From Pseudomonas hormoni (lineage in GTDB: Bacteria > Pseudomonadota > Gammaproteobacteria > Pseudomonadales > Pseudomonadaceae), in contig NZ_CP075566.1 of assembly GCF_018502625.1 (NCBI RefSeq), positions 5,001-69,000 on the forward strand: a stretch of DNA of 64,000 nt. Direction: 5' to 3'. Below the pieces are notes generated by a model. It had not been told where the DNA came from, searched no databases, and was given only the letters and a program-made list of their open reading frames with translations. Below are positions 36,179-44,617 of the stretch, one piece after another (the stretch's first letter is position 1; each line of letters starts with the position of its first letter). A program made the translations under genes and the position numbers.

Positions 36179-37528
36179 ATGACCCTGTCCTTCGGCTATT
36201 GGCTGCTGGTGTATGCCGCCATCGCCATCATTGCCCTGATCGTTCTGATCGCCCGTTACCGACTCAATCCGTTCATTGTCATCACCCTGGTGTCCATCGG
36301 CCTGGCGCTGCTGGCCGGCATGCCGCCGTCCGGCGTGGTCGGTGCGTACGAGGCCGGCGTGGGCAAAACCCTGGGGCATATCGCGCTGGTGGTGGCGCTG
36401 GGCACGATGCTCGGCAAGATGATGGCCGAGTCCGGTGGCGCCGAGCAGGTGGCGCGGACCCTGATCGACCGTTTCGGCGAGAAGAACGCGCACTGGGCGA
36501 TGGTCTGCATCGCCTTCCTGGTCGGGCTGCCGTTGTTCTTTGAGGTCGGTTTTGTGTTGCTGGTGCCGATCGCCTTTACCGTGGCGCGGCGCGTCGGCGT
36601 GTCGATCCTGATGGTCGGTCTGCCGATGGTCGCCGGGCTCTCGGTGGTGCATGCCTTGGTGCCGCCGCACCCGGCGGCGATGCTGGCGGTGCAGGTCTAT
36701 CAGGCGTCGGTGGGGCAGACGTTGATGTACGCGATTCTGATCGGCATTCCAACGGCGATCATTGCCGGCCCGCTGTACGCCAAATTCATCGTGCCGCGCA
36801 TTCAACTGCCGGCGGAAAACCCGCTGGAGCGGCAGTTCCTTGAGCGTGAACCGCGCGACAGCCTGCCGGGTTTCGGCATCACCATGGCGACCATTCTGTT
36901 GCCGGTGGTGCTGATGCTGATCGGCGGCTGGGCCAACCTGATTTCCACGCCGGGCAGCGGCTTCAACCAGTTTCTGCTGTTCATCGGCAACTCGGTGATC
37001 GCGCTGCTGCTGGCGACCTTGCTGAGCTTCTGGACCCTCGGTATTGCCCAGGGCTTCAACCGCGAATCGATCCTCAAGTTCACCAACGAATGCCTGGCGC
37101 CGACCGCCAGCATCACCTTGCTGGTCGGTGCCGGTGGCGGGTTGAACCGGATTCTGGTGGACGCCGGGGTCACCGATCAGATCGTCAGCCTGGCCCATGA
37201 ATTTCACCTGTCGCCGCTGCTCATGGGCTGGCTGTTCGCCGCGTTGATGCGCATCGCCACCGGCTCCGCCACCGTGGCCATGACCACGGCGTCGGGCATT
37301 GTCGCGCCGGTGGCCATTGGTCTGGGCTATCCGCATCCGGAGTTGCTGGTGCTGGCGACGGGCGCCGGGTCGGTTATCTTTTCCCACGTCAACGACGGCG
37401 GCTTCTGGTTGATCAAGGAATACTTCAACATGAGCGTCGCCCAGACCTTCAAGACCTGGACCGTGCTGGAAACCATCATTTCGGTGGTCGCCTTCGCGCT
37501 GACCGTGGGTCTTTCTTACCTGATTTAA
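36179..37528 (+). CDS. GntP-family transporter
   Basis: A 449-residue GntP/GntT family permease with about 12-14 membrane segments. The family motifs GKMMAESGGAEQVARTLIDRFG, VGLPLFFEVGFVLL and HALVPPHPAAMLA are present, as is the C-terminal VIFSHVNDGGFWLIKEYF. Family members usually move gluconate or related hydroxy acids by proton symport. Its neighbours are an RpiR regulator and a D-aminoacylase, so an N-acyl-D-amino acid or D-amino acid derivative is a likely alternative substrate. CGAGGAG stands 6 bases before ATG 36179. It heads a three-gene operon. Confidence 0.87.
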   Translation: MTLSFGYWLLVYAAIAIIALIVLIARYRLNPFIVITLVSIGLALLAGMPPSGVVGAYEAGVGKTLGHIALVVALGTMLGKMMAESGGAEQVARTLIDRFGEKNAHWAMVCIAFLVGLPLFFEVGFVLLVPIAFTVARRVGVSILMVGLPMVAGLSVVHALVPPHPAAMLAVQVYQASVGQTLMYAILIGIPTAIIAGPLYAKFIVPRIQLPAENPLERQFLEREPRDSLPGFGITMATILLPVVLMLIGGWANLISTPGSGFNQFLLFIGNSVIALLLATLLSFWTLGIAQGFNRESILKFTNECLAPTASITLLVGAGGGLNRILVDAGVTDQIVSLAHEFHLSPLLMGWLFAALMRIATGSATVAMTTASGIVAPVAIGLGYPHPELLVLATGAGSVIFSHVNDGGFWLIKEYFNMSVAQTFKTWTVLETIISVVAFALTVGLSYLI

Positions 37529-37543
37529 CCGGAGCCGCCTGCC

Positions 37544-38404
37544 ATGGACATCCTCTACCAGATCCGCGCCCGTCAGGATTCCTTCAGCGCCGGCGAAGGA
37601 CGCATCGCTCGGCTGATGCTTGACGACGTAGGATTTGCCTCTGCCGCCAGCCTCGAGGAGCTGGCGCTGAGAGCGGAAGTCAGCACCGCCACGCTGTCGC
37701 GCTTCGCCCGCACCGTGGGTTGCCGGGATTTGCGGGACTTGCGTCTGCAGCTGGCTCAGGCCAGCGGCGTCGGCAGCCGTTTTCTCGACCCGGCGGGCAC
37801 GCCCGACCAGTCGGCGTTCTACGGGCAGATCGTCAGCGATATCGAGTCCACTTTGCGCCAGCATCTGTCGGCGTTCGACGAGTCGCGCTTCGCCGACGCG
37901 GTGAAGTTGCTGGGCAAGGCGCGGATGATTCACGCGTTTGGCATGGGCGGTTGCTCGACCTTGTGCAGCGATGAACTGCAAGTGCGGCTGGTGCGATTCG
38001 GCTACCCGATCTCGGCGTGCCACGACCCGGTGATGATGCGCGTCACTGCCGCCAGCCTGGGCGCGGAACACGCGGTTATCGTGTGTTCGCTGACCGGCAT
38101 CACTCCAGAATTGCTCGAAGCCGTCGCGCTGGCGCGCAACTACGGCGCTCGGATTGTCGCCATCACTCGGGCCGACTCGCCGCTGGCGCAATTGGCCGAT
38201 GTGCTGCTGCCGCTGCAAGGCGTCGAAACCTCGTTCATCTACAAACCGACGGCGGCGCGCTACGGCATGCTGCTGGCCATCGACGTGCTTGCCACCGAGC
38301 TGGCGCTGGCCAATCCTGAAGACAATCAAGAGCGTCTGCGGCGAATCAAGCTCGCCCTCGACGATTACCGCGGCGGCGACGATCACTTGCCGCTGGGAGA
38401 CTGA
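37544..38404 (+). CDS. MurR/RpiR-family regulator with SIS domain
   Basis: A 286-residue regulator. The RpiR-type helix-turn-helix covers about residues 1-77 (SLEELALRAEVSTATLSRFARTVG). A SIS domain, which binds phosphosugars or similar ligands, spans about 120-260 (IHAFGMGGCSTLCSDEL and HAVIVCSLTGITPELLEAVALA). It starts 15 bases after the GntP gene and ends two bases before the D-aminoacylase gene, so it probably controls this operon. The effector may be an N-acyl-D-amino acid rather than a sugar phosphate. Confidence 0.87.
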   Translation: MDILYQIRARQDSFSAGEGRIARLMLDDVGFASAASLEELALRAEVSTATLSRFARTVGCRDLRDLRLQLAQASGVGSRFLDPAGTPDQSAFYGQIVSDIESTLRQHLSAFDESRFADAVKLLGKARMIHAFGMGGCSTLCSDELQVRLVRFGYPISACHDPVMMRVTAASLGAEHAVIVCSLTGITPELLEAVALARNYGARIVAITRADSPLAQLADVLLPLQGVETSFIYKPTAARYGMLLAIDVLATELALANPEDNQERLRRIKLALDDYRGGDDHLPLGD

Positions 38405-38405
38405 C

Positions 38406-39863
38406 ATGATGTACGACACGCTGATTCGCAACGCCCTGATCATCGATGGCAGCAACGCCCCCGGTTACCCCGCCGACGTGGCGATTCTGAACGGTCGCAT
38501 CGAGCGCATCGGCGACTTGCACGATGCCACTGCCACCGAAGAAATCGACGCCGCTGGCCGCGTACTGGCGCCGGGTTTCATCGATGTGCACACCCACGAC
38601 GACACGGTGGTGATCCGCCAGCCGCAGATGCTGCCCAAGCTCAGCCAGGGCGTGACCACCGTCATTGTGGGCAACTGCGGGATCAGCGCTTCGCCAGTGA
38701 GTTTGAAAGGTGACCCGCCAGACCCGATGAACCTGCTCGGCACTTCGGCGGCCTTTGTTTATCCGACATTCAGCGACTATCGTGCAGCGGTCGAAGCGGC
38801 GAATACCACGTTGAACGTCGCCGCACTGGTGGGCCACACCGCGCTGCGCAGCAATCATCTCGACGATCTGTTCCGCACCGCTACGCCGGATGAAATCAGC
38901 GCGATGCGCGAGCAACTGCGCGAAAGCCTTGAAGCGGGCGCGTTGGGTTTATCCACAGGCTTGGCCTACGCCAGCGCCTTCTCGGCTTCCACCGATGAAG
39001 TGATGCAGCTGACCGAAGAACTGGCGGCATTCGGCGCGGTGTACACCACCCATTTGCGCAGCGAATTCGAGCCGGTGCTGGAAGCCATGGACGAGGCGTT
39101 CCAGATCGGCCGCCACGCGAAATCCCCCGTGATCATTTCCCACCTCAAATGTGCCGGCGCCGGTAACTGGGGACGCAGTCCGCAATTGTTGGCTTCGCTT
39201 GAGGAGGCGGCGAAAACTCATCCGGTGGGCTGCGATTGCTACCCCTACGCCGCGAGCTCTTCGACCCTGGACCTCAAGCAAGTCACCGACGCCCATCGCA
39301 TCACCATCACCTGGTCCACACCTCATCCGGAACTGGGTGGACGCGATCTGATGGACATCGCCGCCGAATGGGGCGTATCGCTGCTCGATGCCGCCCGCCG
39401 ACTGCAACCGGCTGGCGCGGTGTATTACGGAATGGACGAGAACGATGTGCGAAGAATCCTCGCGCATCCACTGTCGATGGTCGGCTCTGACGGACTGCCG
39501 GAAGACCCGTTTCCGCATCCTCGCCTGTGGGGCGCATTCCCACGCGTACTCGGGCATTTCAGTCGCGACGTCGGGCTGTTTCCGCTGCACACGGCGGTAC
39601 ACAAAATGACCGGGTTGTCCGCGGCGCGATTCGGTTTGAAGGAGCGGGGTGAAATCCGTGAAGGGCATTGGGCGGATCTGGTGTTGTTCGATCCTCAAAC
39701 CATTCGTGATGTTGCGGATTTCAATGATCCGCAACGGGCGGCGGAAGGCATCGACGGCGTATGGGTCAACGGTGTGTTGAGTTACAGCGAAGGCCAGGCG
39801 AGCGGTAGAAGGGAAGGGCGGTTTTTGGCCCGGGAAGGGAATTTGCGTGACGGGTTTCAGTAA
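38406..39863 (+). CDS. N-acyl-D-amino-acid deacylase (D-aminoacylase)
   Basis: D-aminoacylase removes the acyl group from N-acyl-D-amino acids to free the D-amino acid. It has 485 residues and the amidohydrolase fold. Metal ligands typical of the family are His62 and His64 (HTHDD) and Cys91 (VIVGNCGIS). The later TTHLRSE and SHLKCAG segments and the catalytic Asp in MVGSDGLPEDP are also present. The end GVWVNGVLSYSEGQ is usual for the family. GGGAG precedes ATG 38406, only one base after the RpiR stop. Acyl-D-Glu, acyl-D-Asp and broad-range enzymes look alike, so specificity is open. Confidence 0.92.
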   Translation: MMYDTLIRNALIIDGSNAPGYPADVAILNGRIERIGDLHDATATEEIDAAGRVLAPGFIDVHTHDDTVVIRQPQMLPKLSQGVTTVIVGNCGISASPVSLKGDPPDPMNLLGTSAAFVYPTFSDYRAAVEAANTTLNVAALVGHTALRSNHLDDLFRTATPDEISAMREQLRESLEAGALGLSTGLAYASAFSASTDEVMQLTEELAAFGAVYTTHLRSEFEPVLEAMDEAFQIGRHAKSPVIISHLKCAGAGNWGRSPQLLASLEEAAKTHPVGCDCYPYAASSSTLDLKQVTDAHRITITWSTPHPELGGRDLMDIAAEWGVSLLDAARRLQPAGAVYYGMDENDVRRILAHPLSMVGSDGLPEDPFPHPRLWGAFPRVLGHFSRDVGLFPLHTAVHKMTGLSAARFGLKERGEIREGHWADLVLFDPQTIRDVADFNDPQRAAEGIDGVWVNGVLSYSEGQASGRREGRFLAREGNLRDGFQ

Positions 39864-39982
39864 CGATTCCGAGTGCTGCGTCGCAGTGGTGGCACATTGC
39901 AATTAAAGAAAGCCATCGCCAAGCCGAAGCGCTGACACTAGCCCGGCTACACTCTGGGCCTTTCCAGTCTGGGAGCAACTTC

Positions 39983-40351
39983 ATGAGCTTCGGCAAAACC
40001 ACCCCGATCCTGCGGATCTTCGATGAAAACAAGGCCGTGGAGTTCTACGTCGACTTCCTCGGTTTCAAGATCGACTGGCAGCATCGTTTCGAGCCGAATT
40101 TTCCGCTGTACCTGCAAGTCTCCCGGGGTGAATGCGTGCTGCATTTGTCAGAGCATCACGGCGACAGCACACCGGGTTCGGCATTGCGCATCGAGACGGA
40201 TGAGCTGGAGTCGTTTCAGCAGCAGTTGCTGGCCAAGGAATACACGTTTTCGCACCCGCAGATTCAGGCAATGCCGTGGGGCAGCCAGGACATGACGATT
40301 GCCGACCCGTTCGGGAATCGGTTGGTGTTTACCAATGCGATTAGTGTGTAA
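39983..40351 (+). CDS. Glyoxalase/bleomycin-resistance-fold (VOC) protein
   Basis: A 122-residue single VOC-fold protein. It has the paired beta-alpha-beta-beta-beta modules: AVEFYVDFLGFKIDWQHRF at the N terminus and MTIADPFGNRLVF at the C terminus. HLSEHHGD carries the middle metal-site histidines. This layout matches bleomycin-resistance-like proteins and generic glyoxalase-family members, and the reaction is unknown. The coupling to neighbours is loose, as it lies 119 bases from the D-aminoacylase gene. Confidence 0.82.
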   Translation: MSFGKTTPILRIFDENKAVEFYVDFLGFKIDWQHRFEPNFPLYLQVSRGECVLHLSEHHGDSTPGSALRIETDELESFQQQLLAKEYTFSHPQIQAMPWGSQDMTIADPFGNRLVFTNAISV

Positions 40352-40419
40352 CGCGGCAGGAAAAATCGCGCCTGGTGATAGTGTCGTCCGTTCAATTTCG
40401 ACGAGCACAGGAGGCGCTT

Positions 40420-40632
40420 ATGGCCAGCATTACCATTGGCAATCTTGATCAACTGATCTACGAGCAATTGCAAATCGCGGCAGACAGTAATTGTCGTTCG
40501 GTAGTAGAAGAGGCTCTCTTTATTTTGAAGAAAGCTCTTGATCAGGATGGTCGTGCTTGTAGTTTGGGGACTCGAATCAATAATCGATTCAGAGAAAATG
40601 GCGGTACCGAGTTAGATCTACCCCTTCGCTAA
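40420..40632 (+). CDS. FitA-like ribbon-helix-helix antitoxin, orphan
   Basis: A 70-residue protein. It begins MASITIGNLDQLIYEQLQIAA, the ribbon-helix-helix of FitA/VapB antitoxins, and ends LGTRINNRFRENGGTELDLPLR, the toxin-binding tail of the family. AGGAGG sits 5 bases before ATG 40420. FitA normally precedes a PIN-domain toxin gene (FitB/VapC). Here only a REP doublet and a convergent chemoreceptor gene follow, with no PIN frame on either strand. It is lower in GC than its neighbours. It is therefore a solitary or left-over antitoxin. Confidence 0.78.
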   Translation: MASITIGNLDQLIYEQLQIAADSNCRSVVEEALFILKKALDQDGRACSLGTRINNRFRENGGTELDLPLR

Positions 40633-40694
40633 GGGCGTGCGGTGAATGCAAGGCTAGGGGGTTGGTTCCAAGTATCCGTTGTATGTTCGATTGC

Positions 40695-40789
40695 ATTCGC
40701 GGGCAAGCCTCGCTCCTACAGGTTTAGTGTCGTTCACATCCTCTTCGAACGACACTAAACCTGTAGGAGCGAGGCTTGCCCGCGAATGG
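40695..40789. repeat. REP doublet, GCGGGCAAGCC family (copy 3), perfect arms
   Basis: Two exact 42-base complementary arms, CATTCGCGGGCAAGCC through GTCGTTC and back, flank an 11-base loop. It closes the region after the orphan antitoxin gene and lies just past the stop of the convergent chemoreceptor gene. Confidence 0.92.
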
Positions 40790-40815
40790 ATCTTTCATTC
40801 ACCGCGAAGTGAATG

Positions 40816-42735
40816 TCAGACGCGGAAATGGCTGACCATCATCTGCAACTGATTACCCAACCGCGCCAGTTCAATACTGGATTTAGCGGTCTCGTCGCTG
40901 GCGGCGGCGGTCTGTTCGGACACGTCGCGCACGTTGATGATGCTGCGGCTGATCTCTTCAGCCACGGCGCTTTGCTGCTCGGCGGCGGCAGCGATCTGCT
41001 GGTTCATCGACTGGATGTTGGACACCGTGCGGGTGATGTTTTCCAGCGACACACCGGCCTTGCGGGTCAGGGCGACACTGCTGTCGGTGAGGGCGCGGCT
41101 GTTGTTCATCACCGTCGACACTTGTTGCGTGCCGTTTTGCAGACCGGCCACCAGGCCTTCGATTTCCTCGGTGGATTTCTGCGTGCGCTGTGCCAGGCCA
41201 CGGACCTCGTCGGCCACCACGGCAAAACCACGACCGGCTTCACCGGCACGGGCCGCTTCGATGGCCGCGTTGAGCGCCAGCAGGTTGGTCTGTTCGGCCA
41301 CGGCCTTGATCACGTCCATGACGCTGCCGATTTTGTCACTTTCCTGTTGCAGCACGCTCATGGCTTCGGTGGAACGCGCCACTTCGCTGGCCAGACGTTC
41401 GATCTGGGCAATGGCTTCGTTGACCACCTTGTCGCCTTCGCGAGCTTCACCGTCAGCGGCGGCCGCGGCTTGCGAAGCTTCTTCGGCGTTGCGCGCGACT
41501 TCCTGCACGGTGGCCGTCATTTCGTGCATGGCGGTGGCCACCTGATCGGTCTCGATCTTCTGGCTGTTCACACCGGCGCTGGTTTGCCCGGTCACGGCCG
41601 ACAGTTCTTCGGCAGCGCTGGCGATCTGGGTAACGCCGTCGCGGATGCCGCTGATCAAGTCGCGCAGGGTCACGCCCATGCGCGCGATGCCCTGCTGCAA
41701 CACACCGAGTTCGTCGCGGCGTGTCACCTTGACGTCTTGGGACAGGTCGCCGCTGGCGATGCGTTCAACCACCGCCAACGTGTCGCGCAGCGGGCCGGTG
41801 ATCTGACGGGTGATGATCACGGCGGCAATGACGCCCACCAGCAACGCCAGCAACGTGCTCATCAGTTGTAGGGTGCGGGCTTGTGCGCTTTCGGCGTCAC
41901 GGCGGTCGAGCTGGATCTGATACAGCTGCTCGCTGAGGGTCACGATCGCAGCACCCTGATCCGTCATCTCCTTGCGTGCCTGCACCGCATCGATGCTCGC
42001 GGTCTTATAGGCCTGCAAAGCGCTGCGGTAATTGCTCAACGCCGTTTCCAGCTGACGCAGGGCGTCCAGCTGAGTGTCGGCGAAATGCACATTCAGTTGT
42101 TTCAGGCTGGCGATGGCCGCGTCCAGTTGGCCGACGGCTTTCTGCTCGGTCTCGGCGTTAGTGGTCGCGGTGTAGCCGCGCACTTCGTAGCGGGCCAGCA
42201 GGAACGCTTCCCTGGCGGCCGTGATGGCCTGGAATTGTTCGAAGCGCTGGTCGCTCAATGGCATTTGCTGCACGTAGGTACTGATGGCATTGATCAGCGT
42301 ATTCGCGGTTTCCGCGTTGGCACCCATGGCATCGCGGGCGCTGTTACCAGTGCGGTAGGCGCTGCGCATTTTGTTCAGGGACGTCTTGTAGGCCTCGATG
42401 ACAGCGCCTTGCTCTTTGAGCAGCTTGAGGTTTTCCGGACTCTTGAATTTCACCAGCAGCGCTTGCTGCTGGGCAGAGAACGCGTCAAGGGTGGTCTGTA
42501 CGTTCTGTGCGGCGGTTTCGTCGCCGTTGGTCAGCATGTATTGCAGGCGAACCACGCGCAGTTTGGTCAGGCCGGCATTGAGCTGGGTGATATCGCTCAT
42601 CCAGTTACTGCGGTCAATCAAGCCGCCCAGGCTTGTCCAGCCGGTCAGGGCGAGGACGCAGGTCAATGCCAGGACCAGGCCAAACCCCAGGCCCAGTTTC
42701 ATGTTCACGCTGATGTTACCGAACCAGCTATTCAT
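40816..42735 (-). CDS. Methyl-accepting chemotaxis protein with HBM sensor
   Basis: A 639-residue chemoreceptor. A first membrane helix lies at residues 12-32, followed by a long all-helical periplasmic sensor (about 35-290) of the HBM type. A second helix, a HAMP segment [20 protein letters not shown], and the cytoplasmic signalling domain with the hairpin tip [20 protein letters not shown] follow. HBM sensors bind organic acids (TCA-cycle acids, quinate, benzoate-like compounds) in other Pseudomonas. The ligand here is unknown. GGAGGAA precedes ATG 42735; the upstream frame to 42834 lacks a start with a site. A FliA-like -10 (GCCGATAC) is at 42822-42829 on the minus strand. Confidence 0.92.
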   Translation of the reverse strand: MNSWFGNISVNMKLGLGFGLVLALTCVLALTGWTSLGGLIDRSNWMSDITQLNAGLTKLRVVRLQYMLTNGDETAAQNVQTTLDAFSAQQQALLVKFKSPENLKLLKEQGAVIEAYKTSLNKMRSAYRTGNSARDAMGANAETANTLINAISTYVQQMPLSDQRFEQFQAITAAREAFLLARYEVRGYTATTNAETEQKAVGQLDAAIASLKQLNVHFADTQLDALRQLETALSNYRSALQAYKTASIDAVQARKEMTDQGAAIVTLSEQLYQIQLDRRDAESAQARTLQLMSTLLALLVGVIAAVIITRQITGPLRDTLAVVERIASGDLSQDVKVTRRDELGVLQQGIARMGVTLRDLISGIRDGVTQIASAAEELSAVTGQTSAGVNSQKIETDQVATAMHEMTATVQEVARNAEEASQAAAAADGEAREGDKVVNEAIAQIERLASEVARSTEAMSVLQQESDKIGSVMDVIKAVAEQTNLLALNAAIEAARAGEAGRGFAVVADEVRGLAQRTQKSTEEIEGLVAGLQNGTQQVSTVMNNSRALTDSSVALTRKAGVSLENITRTVSNIQSMNQQIAAAAEQQSAVAEEISRSIINVRDVSEQTAAASDETAKSSIELARLGNQLQMMVSHFRV

Positions 42736-42970
42736 CAAATTCCTCCAGGAACGTTGCGCTTTATGTCGTCGGTTGGCTGGAAGATTGTTGTTTTTGGTAG
42801 CCAAGGATGTGTAACAGGTCTGTATCGGCAGCAATCACGAGAGCTGAAAGGATTTTGTCGGAGCGATGTGTAACAAGGTTTTTGCGGGCGGATTAAGCTT
42901 TTTTTCACATCGGTTTCACCGCTCGCCGACGCCAGGCTCTCTACCCTCGCGGCATCGAATCAAGTGATGC

Positions 42971-43663
42971 ATGCCGGTGAGGCGGCCTGATGTGGAACTG
43001 AGACTGAGTCTGTTCGGGATAACGCGCTCGATTGATCTGAGCCGTTTTGCCCGCTATCGAAATACCGCGGTGGTGCTGGCCTCGGTGCTGCTGGTGATTC
43101 CGTTGACGGTCTGGCTGTTGCGGCCTGCCGCTGTGCCAGACCTGGCCCACGGCAATGTGGCCGGCGCCCGGGCGTTACTGACCGGCTGGGCCAAGGGCGA
43201 CCTGATTGTGTTGGTGCGTCATGTCGAGCGCTGTGATCACTCCAAAGCCGCGTGCTTGAGTGGCAATGACGGCATTACCGATCGCTCTCGCAGCGTCGCG
43301 GTGAGTGTCGGTGCGCAGTTTGAACAGTTGGGGTTGGAAAAGGCAGACATCTACAACAGCCCGATGATTCGTACCGCACAGACCGCCAGCTATATGTTCA
43401 ACAAGGTTGCCGCCAATGAAGACTGGTTGATCAGCTGCAAGGGCACGATGCTGCGCGATGCCCTGGCGCACAAAGTGGCGGGTCGCAATCTGATTCTGGT
43501 GACGCACAGCGAATGCATGGCGCAGATTGAGAAAGACCTCAAGTTACCTGCTGCCACCCTCGGTTACGGCGCCTCTTTATTTATCTCCACCACCACATCA
43601 CAGGCACCACAAATGCTCGGTTTCATCGAAGCTTCCGACTGGCGCACGGTGACCACCCAATGA
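42971..43663 (+). CDS. Membrane-anchored histidine-phosphatase family protein
   Basis: A 230-residue protein. A single N-terminal membrane helix (about residues 33-51) is followed by a histidine-phosphatase domain. The active-site start is VLVRHVERCD, where the usual RHG/RHA is RHV. The second histidine is in LILVTHSECM. Relatives such as PmrG/Ais remove phosphates from lipopolysaccharide. The stop overlaps the start of the PAP2 phosphatase gene (ATGA), so both probably act on envelope phosphate groups. A GTG at 42992 with GAGG upstream is an alternative start that would shorten the N terminus. Confidence 0.8.
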   Translation: MPVRRPDVELRLSLFGITRSIDLSRFARYRNTAVVLASVLLVIPLTVWLLRPAAVPDLAHGNVAGARALLTGWAKGDLIVLVRHVERCDHSKAACLSGNDGITDRSRSVAVSVGAQFEQLGLEKADIYNSPMIRTAQTASYMFNKVAANEDWLISCKGTMLRDALAHKVAGRNLILVTHSECMAQIEKDLKLPAATLGYGASLFISTTTSQAPQMLGFIEASDWRTVTTQ

Positions 43664-44487
43664 GTAAGTCCATGCGCTTTTACTGCGTCAATTTCGGTAT
43701 TCCGCTGGCCTGCGCAGCCGTGGTTTTCCTGTTGTTCGACATGACAAAAATCGACATCGCGTTCAGCAATCTGTTTTTTGATCCGGTGACCCAGACCTTT
43801 CCGCTCGATCAGGTTCACTTCTTTGAAAAGCTCACCCACAAGTGGGCGCGCATCATTCCAAACTGGACCGCTGAACTCGCTTTGATCGGCGCGATGCTGT
43901 CTTTTGTCTGGCCGCTGATCAACCCACAGAAGTATCCGCGTCTGGGCCGTTTTCTGGAGCAGAGCAAGGCTGCCTCGGTGCTGCGATTTACCCGCGACCA
44001 TCGTCGGGACTTTCTGTTTGTGGTGTTTGCGTTTGCCATTTGCACCGGCGTGATTCATTTCCTCAAGTCGCACACCAGCGTGTATTGCCCGATTGAAACG
44101 ACCCTCTACGGCGGGAAAGTTGCCCATATGGAGTGGTACAGCAACTTCCAGCTGTTCAAGGAAGCCGGCGATGGCCGCTGCTGGCCGGGCGGGCATGCTT
44201 CGGGCGGGTTCACCATGCTTGCGCTGTACTTTGTTGCGCGCCGTTACCGCTGGCGCTACTCGAAAGCGCTGATGTACGGCTCGCTGCTCCTCGGTTTCGT
44301 CTACGGTACGACACGGGTTCTGCAAGGCTGGCACTACATGTCCCACACCTTCTGGGCCGGGATCTTCGTGTGGCTGGCGTGTTTGCTGACCGCGCTGGCG
44401 TTTTACGGGCGAGCGCGCCTGGATCTGCCGGTTCTGCAAAAACAGAAAGAACCGGTCGTTTTGATACAGTCGACCAGCCTTTCCTGA
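43660..44487 (+). CDS. PAP2-superfamily membrane phosphatase
   Basis: A 275-residue integral membrane protein with about six hydrophobic segments. The three PAP2 motifs can be traced: KSHTSVYCP, CWPGGHASGG (with the catalytic His) and TRVLQGWHYMSHTFWAG (with the nucleophile-region His). The last motif lacks the usual Asp after the His. Relatives include lipid A phosphatases and undecaprenyl-pyrophosphate phosphatase/transferases. It is coupled by ATGA to the histidine-phosphatase gene. The pair may edit lipid A or other lipid phosphates. Confidence 0.85.
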   Translation: MSKSMRFYCVNFGIPLACAAVVFLLFDMTKIDIAFSNLFFDPVTQTFPLDQVHFFEKLTHKWARIIPNWTAELALIGAMLSFVWPLINPQKYPRLGRFLEQSKAASVLRFTRDHRRDFLFVVFAFAICTGVIHFLKSHTSVYCPIETTLYGGKVAHMEWYSNFQLFKEAGDGRCWPGGHASGGFTMLALYFVARRYRWRYSKALMYGSLLLGFVYGTTRVLQGWHYMSHTFWAGIFVWLACLLTALAFYGRARLDLPVLQKQKEPVVLIQSTSLS

Positions 44488-44490
44488 AGG

Positions 44491-44520
44491 CAAAAAAAAG
44501 CCCGCGGGAGGGCGGGCAAA
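44491..44520 (-). terminator. Intrinsic terminator of the DUF2252 gene
   Basis: On the minus strand, GCCCGCCCTCCCGCGGGC folds with a short loop and is followed by eight Ts. It lies about 100 bases past the DUF2252 stop. The plus strand lacks a T-run here, so it serves the minus-strand transcript. Confidence 0.8.
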
Positions 44521-44617
44521 CCGTAGTTTCTTGAATGAGCGAGGGCAATGTACCGGTTGGCGAGGCGCAGTGGGGTGAAGAAAAATTCATGTGGCTCAAA
44601 GGCCGTCTTCAGTACGA

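Noticed and set aside
36140..38455. A 771-codon open frame on the minus strand
   Set aside because: It is antisense to the GntP, RpiR and D-aminoacylase genes. Its product is rich in His, Arg, Gln and Asp with no domain, which is typical of the shadow of GC-rich genes.
40633..40815. PIN-domain toxin after the FitA-like gene
   Set aside because: I searched both strands. The region is a REP doublet and the end of the chemoreceptor gene.
42822..42829. FliA (sigma28) promoter for the chemoreceptor
   Set aside because: The -10 GCCGATAC is good, but the -35 at the right spacing is poor (about four of eight). I kept it as a note in the gene entry and do not call it a promoter.
44540..44617. Small gene between the terminator and the DUF2252 gene
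   Set aside because: There is only a short frame with no ribosome binding site, and it overlaps the 3' leader of the DUF2252 transcript.
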